A DNA stretch of 6,254 bases from an uncultured Clostridia bacterium. Its GTDB lineage: Bacteria > Bacillota > Clostridia > Christensenellales > Borkfalkiaceae. The notes beneath the pieces were generated by a model. That model saw only the letters and a list, made by a program, of their open reading frames with translations. It made no database searches and had not been told where the DNA came from. The DNA lies in assembly GCA_947629225.1 (NCBI GenBank), contig CANRCY010000087.1, forward strand, positions 1-6,254, in the 5' to 3' direction. The position numbers and the translations under genes are program-made. Position 1 is the first letter of the stretch, and each line of letters starts with the position of its first letter. Shown piece after piece: positions 1 through 5,178 of the stretch.

Positions 1-16
1 CGAGCTTGGACGTAGC

Positions 17-76
17 AAGATTCCCTCGGAGAGCCGCCATTCGAACTTCGTTAAAGCAATTCGGCTCGGAATGACG
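17..76 (-). repeat. Short element with inverted GATTCC / GGAATGAC ends
   Basis: On the minus strand this begins CGTCATTCCGAGC (complement of 64-76) and ends CGAGGGAATCTT (complement of 17-28), with about 35 bases between. The ATTCC/GGAAT ends are inverted. They resemble the ends of the 241-266 element, which reads GTCATTTCGAGC then CGAGAAATCT. From general familiarity, short repeats with ends of the type TCATTCCGAGC...CGAGGAATCT are common in bacterial intergenic DNA; I could not check that here. The longer middle may be a second insertion or simply an expanded loop. Confidence 0.4.
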
Positions 77-94
77 CAGACGGGGCAAGCAAAA

Positions 95-177
95 CCCCCT
101 CCATTGGAGGGGGATTCAGGGGGTGGGCTCGCTGTCCCTTGCAGGGAAAGTGGCGCGCATGCGCCGAAAGGGTTTTT
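95..177 (+). repeat. Two-hairpin dispersed repeat, copy 1
   Basis: An ~83-bp unit that recurs at 278-361. It opens with a perfect 8-bp hairpin (CCCCCTCC, loop ATT, GGAGGGGG; 95-113). A conserved single-stranded-looking segment follows (ATTCAGGGGGTGGGCT, then CTGTCCCT). A second hairpin (152-165; GGCGC, loop GCAT, GCGCC) is framed by GAAAGT and GAAAGGGTTT. The first 45 bases match copy 2 at 41 positions. The second hairpin differs in sequence between copies but still pairs in both, which suggests the structure matters. Strand is assigned arbitrarily; the function is unknown. Confidence 0.65.
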
Positions 178-185
178 GCAATTCT

Positions 186-240
186 GTCATTTCGCCCCGC
201 TCTCCCTTTTTTTGTCATTTCGCCCCGCTCTCCCTTTTTT
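186..240 (+). repeat. Tandem 27/28-bp repeat, two units
   Basis: Two head-to-tail units (186-213 and 214-240) are identical except for one extra T in the first unit's terminal T run. Each begins GTCATTTCGCCCCGC and ends in a pyrimidine tract, CTCCC followed by six or seven T. A third GTCATTTCG follows immediately at 241 and begins a different element. The T runs make the array prone to slippage. No coding role is evident. Confidence 0.75.
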
Positions 241-266
241 GTCATTTCGAGCTTGTCGAGAAATCT
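241..266 (+). repeat. Small imperfect palindrome, GTCATTTCGAGC type
   Basis: The block reads GTCATTTCGAGC, then TTGT, then CGAGAAATCT. TCGA on each side of GCTTG can pair, and ATT/AAT can extend the stem past a bulged G, giving a short hairpin. It abuts the tandem repeat, whose units share its first nine bases, and it precedes the second two-hairpin unit. It looks like a miniature intergenic repeat related in its ends to the element at 17-76. Function is unknown. Confidence 0.45.
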
Positions 267-277
267 CCACCTCTTTA

Positions 278-361
278 CCCCTTCCATCGGAGAGGGATTC
301 AGGGGGTGGGCTTGCTGTCCCTGAAAGAGAAAGTACCCGCGAAGCGGGGGAAAGGGTTTCT
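278..361 (+). repeat. Two-hairpin dispersed repeat, copy 2
   Basis: Second copy of the unit at 95-177, in the same orientation. The first hairpin (278-296) carries one mismatch and one G-T wobble compared with the perfect stem of copy 1. The central segment is nearly identical. The second hairpin (336-348; CCCGC, loop GAA, GCGGG) has a different stem sequence that still pairs, between the same GAAAGT and GAAAGGGTTT flanks. It lies about 50 bases left of the membrane-protein terminator. Confidence 0.65.
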
Positions 362-374
362 CATTATTAGGGCT

Positions 375-403
375 CCCGAAAAAAGACGAAGTATTTTTTC
401 GGG
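375..403 (-). repeat. A/T-stem hairpin downstream of the membrane-protein terminator
   Basis: Perfect 10-bp inverted repeat: CCCGAAAAAA (375-384), a 9-base loop, TTTTTTCGGG (394-403). It lies just beyond the GC-rich terminator at 412-444 in the direction of minus-strand transcription. It could act as a backup stop in either direction through its internal six-T run, but it lacks the usual GC stem followed by a U tract, so I call it only a hairpin. Confidence 0.45.
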
Positions 404-408
404 AAATA

Positions 409-451
409 GAAGCGCCCGCCCGCGGCAAAGCCGCGGGCGGGCGCCCTTCTT
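409..451 (-). terminator. GC-rich hairpin terminator of the membrane-protein gene (43-bp repeat, copy 1)
   Basis: A perfect 15-bp stem (412-426 with 430-444) closes a 3-base loop. On the minus strand it is preceded by AGAAGGGC and followed by TTCTATTT, so the A-rich and U-rich flanks can extend the stem as in an intrinsic terminator. The stem ends 21 nt after the stop codon of the membrane-protein gene. All 43 bases of 409-451 recur identically at 1499-1541 behind the rubrerythrin gene. Confidence 0.8.
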
Positions 452-465
452 CCTCTCGCAAATCG

Positions 466-1263
466 TCAATCTTCGATGATCGTATTCCCTCCGTCTTCAC
501 TGTGCCCGATCCTTTGCCCCTGGCTGTCGTAAAAAGTCTTTCCGTCATCGCTGTAAACGGTTGAGGTGCACCCCATACTGTTCGTATATGTGTACGCTTT
601 CTTCGGCAGACCTTCCCATCTCCCGAACAGCAAATATAAAATCTTTCCGATTATTTTCGCGATAAAAGCGATCACGAGCACGATGATGGTCACAATTCCG
701 ATCAGCGTGAAATAGTTGACGATCAACAGCAAAGGCATCCAAATCAGACTGCAAAGTTCCCCGATAAATGATTTGATCTCACCCAACCAACCGAAAAAAC
801 AAAACATGCCTATGTTGAGCAAAGCAGTCATCACATATCCCGACCAAGCAACCCATACCAATTTTTCAAGTTCATTTACATGAAAAATATTGTTCATGGA
901 ATCAAAGACAGTAATATTCTTTTCTTCGATCATAACGAGGAATTTCGTAGGGAAAAACGCATACAGGATATAAGCGCATATCGCGCAATAAACAAGCAAC
1001 AGAAATGCCGAAATCAAGAAATGAGGGTGATTTTTTCTTAAAGCAACATATGGCAATACCGCGACAGCTGAGATGTAGAATCCCGGCGTAAACCAAATCG
1101 CGTTCTTAATAAAAGTAAACGGAATGTTGTGTTCATGCAAAAAATCCAACTCATGGTCGAATGTGTATTTCCCCAAGCATACATAGGCAATGCAAAACAG
1201 AACGATCGGGATAAGCGCAATACCGAAGTTACCGAAAATTTTTCGGATTACCGACTTTTCCAT
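466..1263 (-). CDS. Multi-pass membrane protein of unknown function with polar C-terminal tail
   Basis: I do not recognise this 265-residue protein. It starts at the ATG complementary to 1261-1263, because an AAAGAGGAG ribosome binding site (1271-1279) lies 7 nt upstream and a consensus promoter lies just beyond; the open frame continues further upstream but would start inside hairpins. Hydrophobic stretches at about residues 12-33, 57-75, 81-104 and 136-160, plus a long one at 171-213 that could hold two spans, suggest five or six membrane segments. The last ~50 residues are polar, rich in Gly, Ser, Tyr and Asp, and contain YSDDGKTFYDSQGQRIGHS-like text. I infer an inner-membrane protein with an exposed tail. 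Sampled lines are about 40% GC by eye, well below the sugar genes, so it may be acquired. It is transcribed alone. No catalytic motif is visible. Confidence 0.8.
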   Translation of the reverse strand: MEKSVIRKIFGNFGIALIPIVLFCIAYVCLGKYTFDHELDFLHEHNIPFTFIKNAIWFTPGFYISAVAVLPYVALRKNHPHFLISAFLLLVYCAICAYILYAFFPTKFLVMIEEKNITVFDSMNNIFHVNELEKLVWVAWSGYVMTALLNIGMFCFFGWLGEIKSFIGELCSLIWMPLLLIVNYFTLIGIVTIIVLVIAFIAKIIGKILYLLFGRWEGLPKKAYTYTNSMGCTSTVYSDDGKTFYDSQGQRIGHSEDGGNTIIED

Positions 1264-1286
1264 TTGTAAACTCCTCTTTCGATTTT

Positions 1287-1319
1287 TAACTATATTATAG
1301 TTATCTTTACAACTGTTGT
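1287..1319. promoter_or_regulatory. Two perfect dyads over the promoter, candidate operator
   Basis: A 17-bp perfect odd palindrome (TAACTATA, T, TATAGTTA; 1287-1303) covers the -10. An 11-bp one (ACAAC, T, GTTGT; 1309-1319) sits in the spacer and touches the -35. Their centres are 19 bp apart, about two helical turns. A repressor bound here would block polymerase. The AT-rich composition raises the chance of accidental dyads, and I cannot assign a regulator family. Confidence 0.4.
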
Positions 1320-1322
1320 CAA
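1294..1322 (-). promoter_or_regulatory. Consensus sigma-A promoter of the membrane-protein gene
   Basis: On the minus strand TTGACA (complement of 1317-1322) and TATAAT (complement of 1294-1299) are both perfect and separated by exactly 17 nt. The start codon is about 31 nt downstream of the -10, with the AAAGAGGAG site between. It directs transcription into the membrane-protein gene. Confidence 0.88.
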
Positions 1323-1413
1323 CAAAATAACAGCATACTGTCACGACCGCAAAAATCAACGATCTTTGCAAAATTTTACATTGCAGAGTACAAGATATTA
1401 TTGAATATATTGA
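1323..1413. other. AT-rich upstream spacer, little recognisable
   Basis: This AT-rich stretch lies between the hairpin stack and the promoter. It holds a weak dyad (ACAG, CATA, CTGT; 1330-1341) just upstream of the -35, and the start of a tandem duplication of the 9-mer TATTGAATA (1399-1416) that runs into the next hairpin. I see no gene or known RNA here. Confidence 0.5.
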
Positions 1414-1442
1414 ATAAACGCCCGCTTTTTGCGGGCGTTTAT
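1414..1442 (-). terminator. Hairpin terminator, third of the stack after rubrerythrin
   Basis: Perfect 12-bp stem (1414-1425 with 1431-1442) with a 5-base loop. On the minus strand the GC core GCGGGC is followed by GTTTATT, a short U-rich stretch fitting an intrinsic terminator. The plus-strand reading has GTTTAT before CACACC, so weaker two-way function is possible. It is the last hairpin before the membrane-protein promoter and could insulate that gene from rubrerythrin read-through. Confidence 0.6.
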
Positions 1443-1447
1443 CACAC

Positions 1448-1490
1448 CTTTTGCCGCCCGCGGGAGCGACGCTCCCGCGGGCGGCAAAAG
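1448..1490. repeat. Large perfect palindrome (20-bp stem, 3-base loop)
   Basis: Arms at 1448-1467 and 1471-1490 are exact complements around GAC. The arms carry CTTTTGCC at the outside and GGGAGC at the loop. Neither strand has a U tract after the stem, so it is not a typical terminator. The inner CGCCCGCGG is shared with the 43-bp terminator repeat next to it, suggesting one family of GC-rich palindromes. It could be a dispersed palindromic unit or an mRNA-end stabiliser. Confidence 0.65.
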
Positions 1491-1498
1491 CAAAATCC

Positions 1499-1541
1499 GA
1501 AGCGCCCGCCCGCGGCAAAGCCGCGGGCGGGCGCCCTTCTT
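1499..1541 (-). terminator. GC-rich hairpin after rubrerythrin (43-bp repeat, copy 2)
   Basis: Identical over 43 bases to 409-451. The 15-bp stem is 1502-1516 with 1520-1534, and it ends 21 nt after the rubrerythrin stop codon. On the minus strand AAGAAGGGC leads in, but the trailing side is TTCGGATTTT, a weaker U tract than in copy 1. I take it as the rubrerythrin terminator, with the further hairpins as possible backups. Confidence 0.75.
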
Positions 1542-1555
1542 AACTGTTTTTCGGC

Positions 1556-2098
1556 TTAATAATTTTCTGCCGTGATCTCGAAATAGCTCTGCGGGTGGGC
1601 GCAGACGGGGCAGATCTCGGGCGCCTTGGTGCCGACGATGATGTGCCCGCAGTTGCGGCATTCCCAAACCTTAACTTCGCTCCGCTCGAATACCTGCGCT
1701 GTTTCGAGGTTATGGAGCAACGCGCGGTAACGCTCCTCGTGATGCTTTTCGATGGCAGCGACCATGCGGAACTTGACCGCAAGCGCGTGGAAGCCCTCCT
1801 CTTCGGCAGTCTTTGCGAATCCCTCGTACATATCCGTCCATTCGTAGTTTTCGCCTTCCGCCGCTTCCTTCAAATTCGTCGCCGTGTCGCCGATGCCGCA
1901 CAGCTCTTTGAGCCAGAGTTTGGCGTGTTCCTTTTCGTTATCCGCCGTCTTCAAAAAGAGCGCGGACATCTGCTCGTAGCCCTCCTTCTTTGCAACGGAC
2001 GCAAAGTAGGTGTACTTATTGCGCGCCTGCGATTCTCCCGCAAACGCCGCCTGCAAATTCTTTTCGGTCTGCGTGCCCGCATACTTGTTTTCCGCCAT
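1556..2098 (-). CDS. rbr: Rubrerythrin (diiron peroxidase with C-terminal rubredoxin domain)
   Basis: This 180-residue cytoplasmic protein has the usual two-domain rubrerythrin layout and length. Residues ~10-135 form the ferritin-like four-helix diiron domain, with FAGESQARNKYTYFA (E22), E55-x-x-H58, EWTDMY (E86, D89) and E117-x-x-H120. Residues ~142-175 form a rubredoxin-like domain with C147-x-x-C150 and C163-x-x-C166 for one iron. The family reduces hydrogen peroxide to water with electrons from NAD(P)H-linked rubredoxin or related donors, protecting anaerobes. By comparison with the Desulfovibrio protein as I remember it, D89 sits where a switching Glu ligand (Glu97) is found; I believe Asp is frequent there in Clostridia. 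An AAGGAG site (2109-2114) lies 10 nt before the ATG. It has its own promoter and terminator, so it is probably monocistronic and functionally separate from the sugar operon upstream. Confidence 0.97.
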   Translation of the reverse strand: MAENKYAGTQTEKNLQAAFAGESQARNKYTYFASVAKKEGYEQMSALFLKTADNEKEHAKLWLKELCGIGDTATNLKEAAEGENYEWTDMYEGFAKTAEEEGFHALAVKFRMVAAIEKHHEERYRALLHNLETAQVFERSEVKVWECRNCGHIIVGTKAPEICPVCAHPQSYFEITAENY

Positions 2099-2132
2099 TT
2101 TCGAAGTTCTCCTTATGTTTTTTAAGATACTT

Positions 2133-2146
2133 TTATTATATCATAA
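2133..2146. promoter_or_regulatory. Possible PerR-like box over the rubrerythrin -10
   Basis: On the minus strand TTATGATATAATAA overlaps the -10. Each half differs from the PerR/Fur-type consensus (TTATAAT, N, ATTATAA) at one position, but the central base is missing, so the spacing is one short. Rubrerythrin genes are PerR targets in several clostridia, which makes the site plausible. An AT-rich extended -10 could give this match by chance. Confidence 0.25.
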
Positions 2147-2162
2147 CCGAAAATTTTGTCAA
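2135..2162 (-). promoter_or_regulatory. Rubrerythrin promoter with extended -10
   Basis: On the minus strand TTGACA (complement of 2157-2162) and TATAAT (complement of 2135-2140) are both perfect, with a 16-nt spacer. A TG one base upstream of TATAAT makes an extended -10. The -35 hexamer contains the TGA stop codon of the alpha-galactosidase gene (2159-2161), so the two genes abut with no terminator between them. Confidence 0.82.
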
Positions 2163-4330
2163 GATTTTTCCGATAAATGCCAGACCCATGTCCCGAAATC
2201 GGGCAAGCGCGGCAAGAGCAGTCCCGCATGCATCAGGGTATCGCCGCGCAGAGAGAGCCCGAGCTCCCTTATCGAATACGTCTTTTCGAGCGAAAGCCCT
2301 TTCAGGCGGATACGGCGGTCGAAGTCCCCTGCCTCGGCGTGGACGCGCATGCCCGCAACGTATGCGCGCGTCTTGTCCTTGCTCACGACGGCGACGCAGA
2401 ACACGTTTCCTTCGAACGGGTCGGCAATGCGGTACAGATCCCCGCGCAGAATGAGCTCTTCGATCTCACGGTAATTTGCGATCTGCTCTTTGATCTGCGC
2501 TCTCTCCTCTTCGGAAAGTTTACGGGGGTCGAGCTCGTAGCCCGTCGCGCCGAGGGAAGCGATCGTCCCGCGCGAGGCAAAGGGCGTCGTCCTGCCCGTC
2601 TGGTGGTTGGGGCAGGAAGAGACGTGACAGCTCATGGCGGAGAGCGGGTAGCCGTAGGAGGTCCCCCACTGGATTTTGGCGCGCTCGTACGCGTCGGTAT
2701 CGTCGCTCGTCCAGAATTGCGGGAAGAAGCGGAGCATTCCGCCGTCGAACCTGCCGCCGCCCCCCGAACAGCCCTCGAAAAAGACGTCGGGAAACGCCGC
2801 CTGCAACCTTCCGATCAGCGCGTAGACCCCTGAAATGTAGCGGTGGGCGAATTCCCCCTGCCGCTCCGCGGGAAGCCCGTTCGAATAAAATTCGCTGATA
2901 TGGCGGTTCATATCCCACTTGACGTAGGAAATTTCGTAACTGCCGAGAATGTCGCTCATGCGCGCGAAAATGGAATCCGTGACCTCTTTCCGCGTCATAT
3001 CGAGGACGTATTGATGGCGGCTCTTGCAACGGGGAACGCCCGCCCTTCCGACCGCCCAGTCGGGGTGGGCGCGGTAGAGCTCGCTGTCCTCGGAGATCAT
3101 CTCGGGCTCGAACCAGATGCCGAACTTCAAGCCGCGCTGTTTGCAATGTTCGATCACGGGAGAGAGCCCGCCTTCGAGTTTTTTCTCATTGACGAACCAA
3201 TCGCCTAAAGAGGTGCGGTCGTCATTGCGCGCTCCGAACCAGCCGTCGTCTAAAACGAGGGTATCCATGCCGAGGGACGCCGCCTCGTCGGCAAGCGCGC
3301 AGAGCGTTTCGCGGTCGAACGCGAAATAGGTCGCCTCCCAATTATTGACGAGCACGGGGCGGGGCGCATAGACGTATTTTTCGGGCAGGACGTGCCCGCG
3401 CAGGAAGTCGGCAAAGGAGCGGGACATCTCCCCCATCCCTTGCGCGGAATAGCAGATCGCGACCTGCGGCGTGACAAACCTTTCGCCCGCGCCGAGCGTC
3501 CACGAAAATCCGAGGTCATTTACGCCGCCCGTCACGCGGACGGAGCCCGTCGGCGACTCCTCCGCTTCGAGCGTCCACGAGCCGCTGTACAGCAGTTCGA
3601 ACCCGAAGCACTCGCCCGCGTCCTCCCCCGCTCCCCGCTCCAAAAGGACGAGGAAGGGATTCATCTGGTGGGAAGAAGCCCCGCGCGCAGAGCCTATCTT
3701 TACGCTCCCGTGCCCCAAGGGAGTGCGCTCGGGCATGCGCTCCATGTTGTGCCGCCCGTGCAGGCGCAAAACGTCGTATTCCCCCGCCGCAAGGTCGAGA
3801 CAGAAGGAATAGGCGCGCCGCAAAACGACGGGCGTTTTTCCTCTGTTTACGATCTCCGCATTGCGCACCAAAACGTCCGAATCTTCATACAGGGTGTAAT
3901 TGAGCACGATCTCTGCGTCCGAAAGCGCGTCCTTCATGGTGATCGCGAGGGTCTCTCCGCCGCGGGCGGAGGGAAGCCCGCCGAGGTCGGGCGCGCCGCC
4001 GTAAATTTTATGGGAAACATAGACGAATCTGCTCGCCCGATCCCCGTTTGCGCGCTCGATGATCGCGGACGGGGCGCGGAAGTCCCCCTGCCCGAAACTG
4101 CCGTATTCATTCCCCGCAACGTCGAGCGAAAAATAACTTCCGACGTCGGGCGGAACGGGCGAAAAGCTCAGCTCCCGCGGGGAGGGGTCGAAATAGCTCA
4201 GATCGTCCTCCCCGACCGCGCCGCCGAAATGCAGCCCCACGAGATAGCCCGCGGGGTGTACCCGGAGCGCGCAGGAAAAGGATTTTCCGTGCAGGAAAAA
4301 AGTGCGTTTGGTTTGGTCGTAAACGATCAT
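2159..4330 (-). CDS. Alpha-galactosidase, glycoside hydrolase family 36
   Basis: This 723-residue enzyme hydrolyses terminal alpha-galactosyl residues, as in melibiose, raffinose or alpha-Gal-capped glycans, with retention. Residues ~1-315 form the N-terminal beta-sandwich, ~320-620 the catalytic TIM barrel and ~640-720 the C-terminal beta domain. Visible motifs are NNWEATYF (329-336), LDDGWFG (360-366), WFEPEMIS (406-413), YVKWDMNR (469-476) with nucleophile D473, EGCSGGGGRFD (519-529) and WTSDDTDA (540-547) with acid/base D543. The 70-residue spacing of D473 and D543 matches that recalled for Geobacillus AgaA (478/548), and the length fits the ~730-residue tetrameric bacterial subgroup. There is no signal peptide, so it acts in the cytoplasm on imported oligosaccharides. 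The ATG follows the upstream stop codon by 2 nt, with GAGG (4338-4341) 7 nt before it, implying coupled translation. Natural substrate cannot be told from sequence. Confidence 0.96.
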   Translation of the reverse strand: MIVYDQTKRTFFLHGKSFSCALRVHPAGYLVGLHFGGAVGEDDLSYFDPSPRELSFSPVPPDVGSYFSLDVAGNEYGSFGQGDFRAPSAIIERANGDRASRFVYVSHKIYGGAPDLGGLPSARGGETLAITMKDALSDAEIVLNYTLYEDSDVLVRNAEIVNRGKTPVVLRRAYSFCLDLAAGEYDVLRLHGRHNMERMPERTPLGHGSVKIGSARGASSHQMNPFLVLLERGAGEDAGECFGFELLYSGSWTLEAEESPTGSVRVTGGVNDLGFSWTLGAGERFVTPQVAICYSAQGMGEMSRSFADFLRGHVLPEKYVYAPRPVLVNNWEATYFAFDRETLCALADEAASLGMDTLVLDDGWFGARNDDRTSLGDWFVNEKKLEGGLSPVIEHCKQRGLKFGIWFEPEMISEDSELYRAHPDWAVGRAGVPRCKSRHQYVLDMTRKEVTDSIFARMSDILGSYEISYVKWDMNRHISEFYSNGLPAERQGEFAHRYISGVYALIGRLQAAFPDVFFEGCSGGGGRFDGGMLRFFPQFWTSDDTDAYERAKIQWGTSYGYPLSAMSCHVSSCPNHQTGRTTPFASRGTIASLGATGYELDPRKLSEEERAQIKEQIANYREIEELILRGDLYRIADPFEGNVFCVAVVSKDKTRAYVAGMRVHAEAGDFDRRIRLKGLSLEKTYSIRELGLSLRGDTLMHAGLLLPRLPDFGTWVWHLSEKS

Positions 4331-4332
4331 AT

Positions 4333-5178
4333 TCAGACCTCAAAATAGGTGATTTTTTGAAAAATTCGGGCGCGTTGACCGCCCGCAAGGCGCAAAATGC
4401 CCGCCTTTTGGGGGAAGGAGAGCTCCTCTCCCGCGCGGTCGGGAAGATTGCCCCACGGTTCGATGCAGAGCATGCGCGCGCCCTCGGGTCTCCACAGAAG
4501 AAGATAGGGAAAGCCCCCGAATTCCACCTTGGCGAGCGATCTTTCTCCGTTGCAGAGGGTGACCTCGCGCGAGGCGGGTGCAAAGATGAGGGTGTTGCCG
4601 CCCTGCAAATCCTCCTCGGGCAGACGGAACTCTTTTCCCACGCCGTATTTCTTCTCTCTGCCCGTGAGCCTTCCCTCGCCGTCGTGCAGAAGGGCTACAA
4701 GCCGCTCTTCCGCGGGAAAACGCAATCCGTGTTGCGAAATGGGGGCAAACAGCGCATGCGAAAGGTGCCCGCCCCACGAAAAATACATCTGCTTCCCGTC
4801 GGGGTTTTCGGCTTCGTAGCAAATACTCAGCGTATCCCCTTCCAAGCGGTAAGTTACAGTAAAGACGAACGCAAACGGGTATTGCCGAAGCGTCTCCTTC
4901 GAAGAGCGCAGCGCAAGGGAAATGCTGTCCTTCGTCTGCGAAACAAGGGCGAAGGGCATTTTGCGGGCGAACCCGTGGCGGGGGAGCGGATAGGACGTTC
5001 CGCCGAGGCGCATGGCGCAATTCCCGCAAACGGGAAAGAGGACGGGGGCATGCCCCGCCCAACTGCCGTTTTCGTTTTGCCAGAGCCGCTCTCTTCCGCG
5101 GAAGAGGAGACTGACGGGCTCTGCGCCGAGCGCGTCGATGAGGACGCTCATGCCGCCGTTTTCGAGCTTATATTGCAT
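4333..5178 (-). CDS. LacX-type aldose 1-epimerase (mutarotase) family protein
   Basis: This 281-residue protein belongs to the galactose-mutarotase-like fold. Members interconvert alpha and beta anomers of sugars, or of hexose 6-phosphates in some branches. With the ATG at 5178 as residue 1, it shows HAPVLFPVCG (43-52), PRHGFAR with H68, FSWGGH with H138, and CIEPWGNLPD with the likely catalytic base E240. This pattern and length fit the LacX subgroup better than classical GalM. I chose the ATG at 5178 over an in-frame TTG at 5202 because it gives a normal N-terminus (MQYKLENGGM) and an 11-base overlap, ATGCAATATAA, with the nagA stop codon. The Shine-Dalgarno is poor, so translation probably depends on nagA. 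Next to the alpha-galactosidase, it may convert released alpha-galactose to the form used by the next enzyme, but the substrate is inferred. Confidence 0.9.
   Translation of the reverse strand: MQYKLENGGMSVLIDALGAEPVSLLFRGRERLWQNENGSWAGHAPVLFPVCGNCAMRLGGTSYPLPRHGFARKMPFALVSQTKDSISLALRSSKETLRQYPFAFVFTVTYRLEGDTLSICYEAENPDGKQMYFSWGGHLSHALFAPISQHGLRFPAEERLVALLHDGEGRLTGREKKYGVGKEFRLPEEDLQGGNTLIFAPASREVTLCNGERSLAKVEFGGFPYLLLWRPEGARMLCIEPWGNLPDRAGEELSFPQKAGILRLAGGQRARIFQKITYFEV

Larger units (their letters stand above)
1..410. other. Intergenic repeat island without a credible gene
   Basis: I see no convincing protein gene here. Open frames exist on both strands, but they run straight through repeats and hairpins, lack good ribosome binding sites, and translate to proline/arginine-rich low-complexity strings. 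The stretch holds several short structured repeats, listed separately: a GATTCC/GGAAT-bounded element near the left edge, two copies of an ~83-bp two-hairpin unit, a tandem 27/28-bp repeat, a small GTCATTTCGAGC element and an A/T-stem hairpin. It lies downstream of the membrane-protein gene, whose terminator is at 412-444. I infer a hotspot of dispersed non-coding repeats. Confidence 0.7.

Noticed and set aside
86..361. CRISPR array, considered because of the repeated units on the left
   Set aside because: There are only two ~83-bp copies, with internal hairpins and no regular unique spacers between short repeats; the 27/28-bp units are directly tandem with no spacer.
51..548. Minus-strand 165-codon frame running through the repeat island into the end of the membrane-protein gene
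   Set aside because: Its sequence is simply the translation of the hairpin repeats, crosses a terminator, and overlaps the real gene in another frame.
1264..1518. Longer start for the membrane protein, 85 codons upstream of 1263
   Set aside because: It would begin inside the hairpin stack and cross the consensus promoter; the ATG at 1263 has an ideal ribosome binding site.
1595..2125. Plus-strand frame covering the rubrerythrin gene
   Set aside because: The minus-strand reading has all diiron and rubredoxin motifs, a ribosome binding site and a promoter; the plus reading has none of these.
3392..4348. Long plus-strand open frame (318 codons) opposite the alpha-galactosidase gene
   Set aside because: It mirrors a clearly conserved gene in GC-rich DNA, has no recognisable motif, is Arg/Pro/Ala-rich, and has no good ribosome binding site or promoter.
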